From Chromohalobacter canadensis (GTDB lineage: Bacteria; Pseudomonadota; Gammaproteobacteria; Pseudomonadales; Halomonadaceae), in assembly GCF_029544075.1 (NCBI RefSeq), contig NZ_JAJQJH010000015.1, forward strand, positions 29,663-93,662: a stretch of 64,000 bases of DNA, in the 5' to 3' direction. Below the pieces are notes generated by a model. It was not told the DNA's origin. It did not search any database and saw only the letters and a list, made by a program, of their open reading frames with translations. This document shows positions 28,374-37,279 of this stretch, in pieces. Numbering within the stretch: position 1 is the first letter of the stretch; the number at the start of each line of letters is the position of its first letter. Made by a program: the position numbers and the translations under genes.

Positions 28374-29675
28374 ATGAGCGACAGGAACGTGTTCGTTGTC
28401 GGGTTGGATGCACTTAACAGGAAGCGCTTGGAACATCTGCGCGGTGCCGAGCACTACCGGTTCCATGGCGTGATCGAACCCTCGGAGGTCTACGACACGG
28501 AGATCTTCCCCATCGAGGACATGCTGTCCCGGGCCGAGGCGCAGTTGAATGAATTCCAGGACCCGATCGATGCCATCGTCGGCTACATGGACTTCCCCGT
28601 GTCGACCATGTTGCCCCTACTCTGTGAGCGTTTCGGCACGCGCTCCACCAGCCTGGAAAGCCTGCTCAAATGCGAGCACAAGTATTGGAGCCGATGCGTT
28701 CAACGCGAGGTGATCAGCGACTATATCCCGCGCTTCACAGCGTTCGACCCCTTCGACCCTGAGGCACTGCATAAAATTGGTGAAGAAGGTCTTTACTTTC
28801 CCTTCTTCGTCAAACCCATTAAATCCTCGGGTTCACGCCTGGGTTTTCGCATCGAAAGCCCTGAAGATTTCGAACAGGCCATCTCACGATTATGCGAAGA
28901 CATCGGAACGATTTCAGAACCCTTCAATTTCATTTTGGACCACGCCAAACTATCTGAAGAAGTGCGCGCCATCGATGGCGGCTATTGCATGGCGGAAGAG
29001 ATCATAGGTGGTTGGCAATGCACGGTAGAAGGGTATGTTTTCCAAGGTGATATCGTACCCTATGGCATCGTCGACTCGATTCGATATCCACAAGTTCTGA
29101 GCTTCTTCTATTATCGATATCCGTCGCGCCTTCCCGATCATATTCAGGAAAAAATGCGAGAACTAACGCGCCAAGTCATGAAACATATCGGCTATGATAA
29201 TGCCGCCTTCAACATCGAATATTTCTGGGACGAAGTACAAGACCGCATCTGGCTATTGGAAATCAATACGCGTATCGCGCAATCGCATTGCGATCTATTC
29301 GAGAAGGTCGATGGGGTCAGTCACCAGCAGATAACGGTGGATCTGGCGCTAGGCCAACTGCCCGACATGCCCTATCGCCAAGGAGCGTTCAAGGTCGCGG
29401 CGAAATTCTTCTATCGGGTGTTCTTCGCCGACGCCACTATTAGCCGCGTGCCGACGGAAGAGGAAATAGAAGCCTTGGAGAAAGCGTTTCCCGGCACCGT
29501 GATCGCGCTTCAAGCCGAGATCGGCACCCGGCTGTCCTCCCTTCCCGAGCAGGATAGCTACAGTTTCGCCCTGGCCTATATATGGATGGGCGCAGACGAC
29601 GATACTGCGCTGGAAGAAAACTATGCGCGGCTCGCCGAGCAGCTACATTTCGAATTCGAGGAGATCATCGGCTAG
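28374..29675 (+). CDS. ATP-grasp-fold ligase of unknown substrate
   Basis: The 433-residue protein has the ATP-grasp pattern: a lysine-containing strand (YFPFFVKPIKSSGSRLGF), a second segment (AEEIIGGWQCTVEGYV) and the metal-binding C-terminal part (NIEYFWDE, LLEINTRIAQSHCDLF). Relatives include carbamoyl-phosphate-synthase-like and D-Ala-D-Ala ligase-like enzymes that join a carboxylate to an amine. The start has AGGAGG upstream. It lies 38 bp before a CocE/NonD hydrolase, so the pair may make and cleave, or trim, one amide product. Its place beside cyanophycin genes may be coincidence. Confidence 0.75.
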   Translation: MSDRNVFVVGLDALNRKRLEHLRGAEHYRFHGVIEPSEVYDTEIFPIEDMLSRAEAQLNEFQDPIDAIVGYMDFPVSTMLPLLCERFGTRSTSLESLLKCEHKYWSRCVQREVISDYIPRFTAFDPFDPEALHKIGEEGLYFPFFVKPIKSSGSRLGFRIESPEDFEQAISRLCEDIGTISEPFNFILDHAKLSEEVRAIDGGYCMAEEIIGGWQCTVEGYVFQGDIVPYGIVDSIRYPQVLSFFYYRYPSRLPDHIQEKMRELTRQVMKHIGYDNAAFNIEYFWDEVQDRIWLLEINTRIAQSHCDLFEKVDGVSHQQITVDLALGQLPDMPYRQGAFKVAAKFFYRVFFADATISRVPTEEEIEALEKAFPGTVIALQAEIGTRLSSLPEQDSYSFALAYIWMGADDDTALEENYARLAEQLHFEFEEIIG

Positions 29676-29713
29676 CGCCTTACCACCCCAAACCTCATTC
29701 ACGGGAGCACTGC

Positions 29714-31756
29714 ATGCACATCGTTCGCCATTTTCCCCGCCAGATTCACGAGGAGGAAGACTGGATCACGCTCGCCGATGGCTGCCGACTGGCCGTGCGT
29801 ATTTGGCGCCCGATAGATGCCGAACGCGACCCCGTGCCGGCTATACTCGAGTATTTGCCTTACCGCAAGCGCGACCTGACGGCGATGCGCGATGCTCAGT
29901 CGCACGCTTACTGGGCCGGCCACGGTTACGCCGGGGTACGCGTCGACATTCGCGGCAGTGGTGAATCGGATGGTGTGCTGCGAGATGAATACCTGCAACA
30001 GGAACTCGACGATGGCGTCGAAATCCTAAAGTGGCTGGGGCAACAAACGTGGTGCACCGGAAATGTCGGCATGATCGGCATTTCCTGGGGCGGCTTCAAC
30101 GGCCTGCAAATCGCGGCGCTGCAGCCTCCCGAACTCAAGGCAGTCATCACCCTGTGCTCGACCGATGACCGCTACGCCGACGATGTCCACCATATGGGCG
30201 GCTGCCTGCTCGGCGACAACTTGTCATGGGCCTCGACCATGTTCGATGCCAATGCCTGTCCGCCCGACCCGTTGCTCGTCGGCGAGCGCTGGCGTGAGAT
30301 GTGGCAGGAACGCCTCGAGGACAGCGGCCTGTGGCTGGCCAAGTGGCTGCAGCATCAGCGCCGCGATGCCTACTGGAAGCACGGCTCCGTCTGCGAGGAC
30401 TTCTCTCGCATCCGCTGCCCCGTGTACGCCGTAAGCGGCTGGGCCGACGGCTATTGCAACGCCGTTTTCCGCTTGCTGGCAGGACTCGACGTGCCACGCA
30501 AGGGCCTGGTGGGCCCTTGGGCGCACAAGTATCCCCATCTGGGCGTACCGGGCCCTGCCATCGGCTTTCTGCAGGAATCGCTGCGCTGGTGGGATCACTG
30601 GCTGAAAGACAAGGACACCGGGATCATGGACGAACCGATGCTGCGCGTCTGGATGCAAGAGTCGGTGCCGCCCTCGGCGCGCTATGAGACACGCCCTGGG
30701 CGCTGGGTGACTGAACCCAGTTGGCCATCGCCGCGCATCGACATGCAGCCCTTCCGCCTGACCAGCGGCCACGACCTGCTGCCTATGGCGGCGGCCTCCA
30801 CTCTCCCTGAGGACCACGACGAGACACCGCTTTCGATACGCTCACCGCTATCGGTGGGGCTTTTCGCCGGCAAGTGGTGCTCCTACAACGCTCCGCCGGA
30901 TCTGCCTCACGACCAACGCGACGAAGACGGCGGCGCGCTGGTTTTCCAGACGGCGCGACTCGACCAGGACATCGAAATCTGCGGGCAGCCCGTGGTCGAA
31001 CTCGAGATAGAGGCCGACCAACCGGTGGCGATGGTCGCCATACGCCTCAGCGACATCGCCGAGGACGACAAGGCCACGCGAATTTCCTATGGTCTGCTCA
31101 ACCTGACCCACCGTGACAGCGACGAACATCCTCAGCCACTGGAACCGGGCAAGCGCTATCACGTGCGCGTGCTACTCAAGCATATTGCCCAGCAGTTCCC
31201 CGCAGGTAACGCCATTCGGCTGTCGATCTCGAGCAGTTACTGGCCACTGGCTTGGCCTTCGCCGGCCCCGGTCAAGCTGACGATTCATCCCGCCGGCAGC
31301 CAGTTACTATTGCCATGTCGCACTCCCCAGCCCCAAGAAGAAGCTGCACTGCCTGCATTTGCGCCACCGGAAGCCGCCCCGCCGCTCGCCAGAACCCTGA
31401 TACAACCCAGCCAGGAAACGTGGCGGGTGATACGCGATCTCGCCAATGACCAAACCACGCTCGAAGTCATCAACGACGAGGGCACCTTCCGCCTGGATGA
31501 CATCGACCTTGAACTCTCGGTGCGCATCACCGAACGCTATACCTACGCCTACGGTAACTACGACAACATCAGCGGCTGGACGCAATGGGAGCGTTGTTTC
31601 CGGCGTGGCGACTGGGAAGTGCGCAGCGTGACGCGCACCTTGATGACCTCCAGCACGGAAAGCTTCCGCGTGCGTGCCACCCTGGACGCCTACGAGAACG
31701 ATAGCCGAGTCTTCGCCAAGAGCTGGGATGAGGAGATCCCGCGCGACCTCGTTTAG
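29714..31756 (+). CDS. CocE/NonD-family alpha/beta hydrolase (S15-like)
   Basis: The 680-residue protein has an alpha/beta-hydrolase domain with nucleophile Ser124 in GISWGG, a probable acid Asp in SGWADGY and His in GPWAHKYPH, followed by a jelly-roll C-terminal domain as in cocaine esterase and X-Pro dipeptidyl peptidases. No signal peptide is visible, so it should be cytoplasmic. The start at 29714 follows GGGAG. It is the second gene of an apparent operon with the ATP-grasp protein. Ester or amide substrate unknown. Confidence 0.85.
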   Translation: MHIVRHFPRQIHEEEDWITLADGCRLAVRIWRPIDAERDPVPAILEYLPYRKRDLTAMRDAQSHAYWAGHGYAGVRVDIRGSGESDGVLRDEYLQQELDDGVEILKWLGQQTWCTGNVGMIGISWGGFNGLQIAALQPPELKAVITLCSTDDRYADDVHHMGGCLLGDNLSWASTMFDANACPPDPLLVGERWREMWQERLEDSGLWLAKWLQHQRRDAYWKHGSVCEDFSRIRCPVYAVSGWADGYCNAVFRLLAGLDVPRKGLVGPWAHKYPHLGVPGPAIGFLQESLRWWDHWLKDKDTGIMDEPMLRVWMQESVPPSARYETRPGRWVTEPSWPSPRIDMQPFRLTSGHDLLPMAAASTLPEDHDETPLSIRSPLSVGLFAGKWCSYNAPPDLPHDQRDEDGGALVFQTARLDQDIEICGQPVVELEIEADQPVAMVAIRLSDIAEDDKATRISYGLLNLTHRDSDEHPQPLEPGKRYHVRVLLKHIAQQFPAGNAIRLSISSSYWPLAWPSPAPVKLTIHPAGSQLLLPCRTPQPQEEAALPAFAPPEAAPPLARTLIQPSQETWRVIRDLANDQTTLEVINDEGTFRLDDIDLELSVRITERYTYAYGNYDNISGWTQWERCFRRGDWEVRSVTRTLMTSSTESFRVRATLDAYENDSRVFAKSWDEEIPRDLV

Positions 31757-31777
31757 ACACTCATGGCGGCGACACCA

Positions 31778-31800
31778 GCCAAAAATTGCAATTTTTTGGC
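31778..31800. terminator. AT-rich hairpin after the CocE-family gene
   Basis: GCCAAAAA and TTTTTGGC form an inverted repeat around TTGCAAT, 22 bp after the stop. The stem ends in T-rich sequence on both strands, as in a simple terminator. Confidence 0.5.
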
Positions 31801-31967
31801 GCTCGGCCATGCTTACGTCATACGACACGCGAAAGGAGAATGCCCGACACCCCACCTCGACCGGACTGTTTCGCAGGCGACGCTGACAAGGTGATTCGGG
31901 CGCCACATGCCCGCAACATCATCCTGTCAGGGTCGGAGAAGCCGTTAACCAAGGAGTGCTTCCCCCG

Positions 31968-33380
31968 ATGGTGAGACTCGACAAGAAAGTGACCCGGCTC
32001 TACGTGCTGGATACCAATGTCCTGATCCATGACCCCGCAGCCCTGTACCACTTCGAGGAACATGATGTCGTCATCCCTATGACGGTGCTGGAGGAACTCG
32101 ATAAGCACAAGAATGGGATTCGTGAAATCGCCCAGACCGCGCGGCAAATCAGCCGCACGCTTTCCGACCTGACGTCTCGCTTCACTCCCGAGCAAATTCA
32201 AGAGGGCATTCCATTACCCGTGAGCCATGGTCCCAGCGGCCGCCTGCGTTTCCTGTGCTACACCGACCTCAAGACGCTCGACCCGCTGGTCGATTCCCCT
32301 GATAACCGCCTGCTCGCCGAGACCTGCCGTCTGCGTGACGAGCGTCCCGATGCTTCGGTGATTCTGGTCACCAAGGACATCAATCTGCGCGTCAAGGCGG
32401 CGGCACTGAACGTTCCGGTGGAGGATTACCTCAACGACCGCGCCTTCGACGATCTCGACGCCATGATCGAGGGCGCCAAAGTCTACGCCGAGGCCGGCGT
32501 GGAAGGCCGAGGGCTGTGGGACCGGCTCGATGTCGAGGTCGATGTCGAGCGCACGGAAGACGGCACCTTCTATCACCTTGCTGGCGAGCTGCCCAAGGAC
32601 TGGCACGTCGGCATGCTGGTATCGGACAGCGACAATGGCGCCGATTTCGAGGCCATCGTACGCTCGTTCGCACCGCACCGCGCCACGCTGCAACTGCTGA
32701 CCAACTACCGTCATCACGACGGCGTCTGGGGCGTACACGCCCATGACAGCCGCCAGAACTTCACCCTCAACCTGCTGATGGACCCCGAGATCGACCTGGT
32801 CACCATCGCCGGCAACGCCGGGACCGGTAAGACCTACATGACGCTGGCGGCGGCCTTCCAGCAAACCCTCGATAGCAAACACTTCGAGCGTATCGTCTTC
32901 ACCCGCGCACCGATCCCCATGGGCGAGGATATCGGCTTCCTCCCGGGCACCGAGGAAGAAAAGATGTCGCCCTGGATGGGCGCCTTCCACGACAACATGG
33001 ACAACCTTTTACGCGACGAACAACACGGCAGCTCAAGCTGGAGCGACGGCGCCACCCGACAGTTAATCGGCTCCCGTGTGCAAATTCGCTCGCCAACCTT
33101 CATGCGCGGACGCACCCTGAGCGACACTTTCCTGATCATCGATGAGGCGCAGAATTTCACCCCCAAGCAGCTCAAAGCACTGATCACGCGGGCAGGGCGC
33201 AATACCAAGCTAGTACTGCTAGGTAACGTCGGACAGATCGACACGCCCTACCTCACCGCCAACACCTGTGGCATGGCCTACGCCGTGGAACGTTTCCGCG
33301 ACTGGCCGCATGCCGGCCACGTGACGCTGAAAAGCGTCGAACGCTCACGCCTCGCCCTCGCTGCCGAGGAACTGCTCTGA
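31968..33380 (+). CDS. PhoH-family ATPase with N-terminal PIN domain
   Basis: The 470-residue protein has a PIN nuclease-like domain (about 1-130, YVLDTNVLIHDPAAL with the first acidic residue) fused to a PhoH domain with Walker A GNAGTGKT near residue 282 and a FLIIDEAQN Walker B. PIN-PhoH (YlaK/PhoH2-type) proteins are RNA helicase/RNase candidates. The start at 31968 follows AAGGAGTG. It is monocistronic, with hairpins on both sides. Confidence 0.9.
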   Translation: MVRLDKKVTRLYVLDTNVLIHDPAALYHFEEHDVVIPMTVLEELDKHKNGIREIAQTARQISRTLSDLTSRFTPEQIQEGIPLPVSHGPSGRLRFLCYTDLKTLDPLVDSPDNRLLAETCRLRDERPDASVILVTKDINLRVKAAALNVPVEDYLNDRAFDDLDAMIEGAKVYAEAGVEGRGLWDRLDVEVDVERTEDGTFYHLAGELPKDWHVGMLVSDSDNGADFEAIVRSFAPHRATLQLLTNYRHHDGVWGVHAHDSRQNFTLNLLMDPEIDLVTIAGNAGTGKTYMTLAAAFQQTLDSKHFERIVFTRAPIPMGEDIGFLPGTEEEKMSPWMGAFHDNMDNLLRDEQHGSSSWSDGATRQLIGSRVQIRSPTFMRGRTLSDTFLIIDEAQNFTPKQLKALITRAGRNTKLVLLGNVGQIDTPYLTANTCGMAYAVERFRDWPHAGHVTLKSVERSRLALAAEELL

Positions 33381-33426
33381 CACCGCGTCGATAACGCAAC
33401 CTCCTTTTCATCCCTCTCAACGCAGA

Positions 33427-33452
33427 GCGCCCCGGTCAAAAGACCGGGGCGC
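33427..33452 (+). terminator. Hairpin after the PhoH gene
   Basis: GCGCCCCGGTC (33427-33437) and GACCGGGGCGC (33442-33452) form an 11-bp perfect stem with an AAAA loop. The T-tract is weak. Confidence 0.6.
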
Positions 33453-33558
33453 GCGCTTCACACCATTCTTGAGCTTACGACGATCACTTTACATCTTAAG
33501 ACGATCTTTATAACCGTCTTGGTGGTAACCGTAGGGTCACGCCATGTCGGTGGTGAGG

Positions 33559-33801
33559 CTACTCTTCGGTAGAAGAGGGCTTGCGGTTGTTGACCACGTC
33601 TTCGATGAGCTGCTCGTTCTCGCTGCGCGGCATCTCGTCGAGCATTTTCTTGGCGGTCTGGTAATCGCAGATCTCGGTATTGCACGAGCTGCAGAACACG
33701 ATATCGTCGGGTTGCTGCGCCTGGGAGACCGTCACCTTATGACTGCCGCAATTCGGGCATCCCTTGGGCAAACGCAACTCGACGGAAAAATCTTCGTTCA
33801 T
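33559..33801 (-). CDS. Small zinc-ribbon protein (conserved hypothetical)
   Basis: This 80-residue protein has two CxxC pairs (KGCPNCGSHK and VFCSSCNTEICDY), a treble-clef/zinc-ribbon pattern, then a charged helical tail. The start at 33801 has GGAGGAAAGGCG upstream; a longer open frame to 34026 crosses the next gene's end and shows no protein-like character. Function unknown. Confidence 0.75.
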   Translation of the reverse strand: MNEDFSVELRLPKGCPNCGSHKVTVSQAQQPDDIVFCSSCNTEICDYQTAKKMLDEMPRSENEQLIEDVVNNRKPSSTEE

Positions 33802-33961
33802 CGCCTTTCCTCCATGATCCTGCCGTGGCGGAACGAGCGCCGCGCCGCGACCCTCGCAATCCATGTGTCTATCTATCCATGTGCCTATCCACAGTGTTTG
33901 GGGCCAGAGCGGAGAAATCAAGCGCAGGCACTTTTTAAGCAACGTCTGCGCCCAAGCAACG

Positions 33962-34597
33962 TTAGTGCCGCAGAAAGACCACCCCCAAGTTGTTCGCCGG
34001 CAATTCGTCGACGCGTTGCAACGCAAGCCCGTTTAGCTGGGCCTCCGCCTCGACATCCTCCAGAGCACGAATGCCCCAGGCTGGGTCGCGCTGACGCAGG
34101 TCGGCATCGAAGGCCGCGTTGCTCGCGGCGGTGTGTTCGCCGTCACGCATAAAGGGGCCGTAAACGATCAACACACCACCCAACGGCAAGCGATGCCCCG
34201 CCTCACGCAATAGCGCCTGGGTCGCCGCCCATGGCGAAATATGCAGCATATTGATGCACAGCATGGCGGACGGCTCACCGGCCTCATCGGGCCAGGGTTG
34301 GGTGACATCCAGCGCGAGCGGCGACTCGATATTCGTCAACTCCGCGTGACGCCGCCAAGCGTCGATGGAACGACGAGCCTGCGCGCTGGGATCGCTGGGT
34401 TGCCAAATCAGCGCGGGAAGATGCTGGGCGAAATGCACGGCATGCTCGCCACTACCGCTGGCAATTTCGAGGACACGGCCAGAGGCCGGCAACACCTCGC
34501 GTAGCAGCGCCAGGATCGGCTCGCGGTTGCGCTTCGCGGCGGGTGTGGAAAGGCGCACGCCGTCACCGGGCTCGGGCGTTTCCATGCTCTGCATCAT
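33962..34597 (-). CDS. DUF938 SAM-dependent methyltransferase-like protein
   Basis: The 211-residue protein has a class I methyltransferase motif I (VLEIASGSGEHAVHFA), the CINMLHISPW and GGVLIVYGPFM segments characteristic of DUF938. No reaction is established for the family. The start overlaps the esterase stop (ATGA); the tandem ATG ATG allows 34597 or 34594. It is the second gene of a two-gene operon with the hydrolase. Confidence 0.85.
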   Translation of the reverse strand: MMQSMETPEPGDGVRLSTPAAKRNREPILALLREVLPASGRVLEIASGSGEHAVHFAQHLPALIWQPSDPSAQARRSIDAWRRHAELTNIESPLALDVTQPWPDEAGEPSAMLCINMLHISPWAATQALLREAGHRLPLGGVLIVYGPFMRDGEHTAASNAAFDADLRQRDPAWGIRALEDVEAEAQLNGLALQRVDELPANNLGVVFLRH

Positions 34598-35268
34598 GCC
34601 TCCTTCGCGCCCAGCCGAGCGTTCAGCCACTGGCCAATGTCCTCGATCTGTTCGGGGCATAGCGCATGCTGCATGGGGTAAGTACGGTAATTCACCTCGT
34701 AGCCCAGCGCCTCGGCTCGCTCGGCGCCCTCGTGGCCCAACGTTTCGGGCACCACCGGGTCGAAGCTGCCGTGATGCACCTCGATGGGCAGTGCACGATT
34801 GGCCTCGCTAGGCTGAATCGACTCGGCCGTGGCGAAATAGGTCGAAAGCGCCAACAGGCCCGCCAGCGGCTTGGGGTACGTCAACGCCGCGTGGTAAGCC
34901 ACCGCCCCGCCCTGCGAGAACCCGGCAACGACAATGCGGCGGCTATCGATGCCTTTGGCGATCTCGGCATCGATCAGCGCATGAACGCGCTCCGATGAGG
35001 CCTTGAGCTGGGCCTCGTCGATGCGCCGACCAAGGTTCATGTCGAGAATGTCATACCACGCCGGCATCTCCATGCCACCGTTCACCGTCACCGCAAGGCG
35101 TGGCGCATGCGGCAGGATGAAGCGCACCGCCAGCGACTCATCCAGCGGCAATGCCGGCACCAGCGGCTCGAAATCGTGGCCATCGGCCCCCAGCCCATGC
35201 AAAAGAATCACCGTCGCATCGGCGGCGCGGTGGTGGGGTTCGATGATCAGTGGCGAAGAATCGGCCAT
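34594..35268 (-). CDS. Alpha/beta hydrolase, carboxylesterase/acyl-protein thioesterase family
   Basis: The 224-residue esterase has nucleophile Ser118 in GFSQGG, an Asp in HGSFDPVVP and His in PMQHALCPEQ. It belongs to the family of bacterial carboxylesterases and acyl-protein thioesterases (estB-type). The start at 35268 is chosen from AAGGAG upstream; an in-frame start at 35301 is less well placed. Likely cytoplasmic; substrate not known. Confidence 0.9.
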   Translation of the reverse strand: MADSSPLIIEPHHRAADATVILLHGLGADGHDFEPLVPALPLDESLAVRFILPHAPRLAVTVNGGMEMPAWYDILDMNLGRRIDEAQLKASSERVHALIDAEIAKGIDSRRIVVAGFSQGGAVAYHAALTYPKPLAGLLALSTYFATAESIQPSEANRALPIEVHHGSFDPVVPETLGHEGAERAEALGYEVNYRTYPMQHALCPEQIEDIGQWLNARLGAKEA

Positions 35269-35389
35269 CGGCTCGGCTCCTTGAAAGGCATTCGAAGACA
35301 CAAAGACTCAGGATGTGCAAAACGCACAGCGCTGTCTATGCCGGCGACGATGTTTAGCCGTCACGGCCTAGACCGCGTCTGAACAGTAC

Positions 35390-37159
35390 CTAGAACGGCC
35401 AGACCATCGGGGTCAGTACCAGCGTCATCACGCCGACCAGCACACTTAGCCCGCCGCCGACACGCAGATAATCGCTGAACCGATACCCACCGGGCCCATA
35501 AACCATCAAGTTGGTCTGATAGCCGATAGGAGTCAAAAAGCTAGCCGAGGCGGCGAACATCACCACGATCACGAACGGCATGATATCCACGCCCAGTTGC
35601 TGCGCGGCGCCGGTGACGATGGGAAAGCTAATCACCGCCGCCGCGTTATTGGTGACGATCTCGGTCAAAAGCGCCACCACCAGATAGGTCCCGATCAGCA
35701 ACAAATACGGGTTGCCATCGGCGAGCGCCAAAGCGACCTGGGCCAAGGCCGAGGCGGCGCCGGAACTTTCCATCGCCGCCCCCAGACCGAATGCAGCGGC
35801 GATGGTCAGCAATACTTGCGTATCCAGCCCCCGCCGCGCCGCGCTAATCGTGCAGCAGCCCGTCATTAGCGCCAGGGCAGCGCCGAGCATTGCCGCCTTG
35901 AGCAGGCTCAACACGCCGAACGCCGCCAGGGCGACCACGCCCAGCATGATGCTCCACGCCACCCAGGCCCGTTCATGGTGCGGGCGCGCCTGACCGTTGA
36001 GTTCGCTGATCAACAAAAAATCCCGCGACTGGCGGTGGCGCTCGATGAACGCCGGGCGTACTTCCATGAGCAACACGTCCGCCGGTTGTAGCTGGATCTG
36101 CCCCAGATTGCCGGATACTCGCTCCCCATGGCGACACACCGCCAGCACCGAGGCACCGTAGAAGGTACGAAAATGCCCCTCGCGCAGACGTCGCCCCAAA
36201 AACTGGCACTGTTCGGAGACCACCGCCTCGACCAGACGCCGCTCGGCAAAGGATTTCTTGAGGCTCGACTGCCCCTGCCCGGTGGGCCGTAGACCGCGAA
36301 TCTGCTGCAGCTCCACCGCCGCTTCCGTCGTCCCGGCGAAGACCAGCCGATCGTTGGCCTTGAGACGCTCGCCGCGCCCCACGACCGAAACCACGTTGCC
36401 CTCACGTTCGATCTCGACCAGAAACAACCCATCCAGGTGGCGAAGTCCAGCCTCTTCGACGCTCTTGTCGACGATGGGGCCTTGCGGGTCGACCTGCATC
36501 TCGATGGTGTACTCGCGCGGATTCTCGAATACATCTGCCGCCGTGCGGCGCTTAGGCAGCAACCAACGCCCCACTAGCATTAGATAGGCCAGCCCTACCA
36601 GCGCCACGGGCACGCCAATCCAGGCGATATCGAACAGATGCAAGGCCCGCTCGGGATAACGCTCGCGCAGCAAGCCATCGACCACCAGATTGGTGCTGGT
36701 GCCGAGTAGCGAACAGGTGCCGCCTAGAATCGAGGCGAAACTCAGCGGCATCAGCAAGCGATGTGCTGGCAAACGCAGACGCCGACTCCAACTCAGCACC
36801 GCCGGCAGAAACGTCGCCACCACCGGCGTGTTGTTGAGAAAGGCGCTGGTCGCCGAGACAGGGAGCAGCAATCGAGCCTGAGCGCCCAGCTCGTGGCGCG
36901 GACGCCCCAGCACGTAGCGGATGAGCAGGTCGATACCGCCCGTCTCGCGTATGCTGGCCACGAGGATGTACATGAAGGCCACGGTGAAAAGGCCCGTGTT
37001 GGAAAAGCCGGCCAGGGCCTCGTCGGCATTGATGACGCCAGCGCCGAACAGCGCGATCACTGCGCCCATGAGAATCACGTCCGGGCCGAGGCGACTCATC
37101 GCCATCAACAGAAAAGACGCCGCCACAATGGCCAACGTCAGCCAAGCATCGAATGGCAT
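35390..37159 (-). CDS. SLC13/DASS-family anion transporter with two TrkA-C (RCK_C) domains
   Basis: The 589-residue membrane protein has the DASS signature region twice (NNTPVVATFLPAVL; TNNAAAVISFPIV) around about 11 hydrophobic segments. Two cytoplasmic RCK_C domains sit in the middle (about 205-380). Such proteins import sulfate, di- and tricarboxylates or other anions with Na+; the halophile context would fit sodium coupling. Substrate not assignable. Monocistronic. Confidence 0.9.
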   Translation of the reverse strand: MPFDAWLTLAIVAASFLLMAMSRLGPDVILMGAVIALFGAGVINADEALAGFSNTGLFTVAFMYILVASIRETGGIDLLIRYVLGRPRHELGAQARLLLPVSATSAFLNNTPVVATFLPAVLSWSRRLRLPAHRLLMPLSFASILGGTCSLLGTSTNLVVDGLLRERYPERALHLFDIAWIGVPVALVGLAYLMLVGRWLLPKRRTAADVFENPREYTIEMQVDPQGPIVDKSVEEAGLRHLDGLFLVEIEREGNVVSVVGRGERLKANDRLVFAGTTEAAVELQQIRGLRPTGQGQSSLKKSFAERRLVEAVVSEQCQFLGRRLREGHFRTFYGASVLAVCRHGERVSGNLGQIQLQPADVLLMEVRPAFIERHRQSRDFLLISELNGQARPHHERAWVAWSIMLGVVALAAFGVLSLLKAAMLGAALALMTGCCTISAARRGLDTQVLLTIAAAFGLGAAMESSGAASALAQVALALADGNPYLLLIGTYLVVALLTEIVTNNAAAVISFPIVTGAAQQLGVDIMPFVIVVMFAASASFLTPIGYQTNLMVYGPGGYRFSDYLRVGGGLSVLVGVMTLVLTPMVWPF

Positions 37160-37279
37160 ACCGCCAGTGTCCTAACAAAAGATACGATGCCCGCATTGTG
37201 ACGAACCGCGAATATTCCAGGAAGTTATTTGTGGGAATGGACTTAGATACTTTTTGATCTATACAGACAAGGAAAGCCC

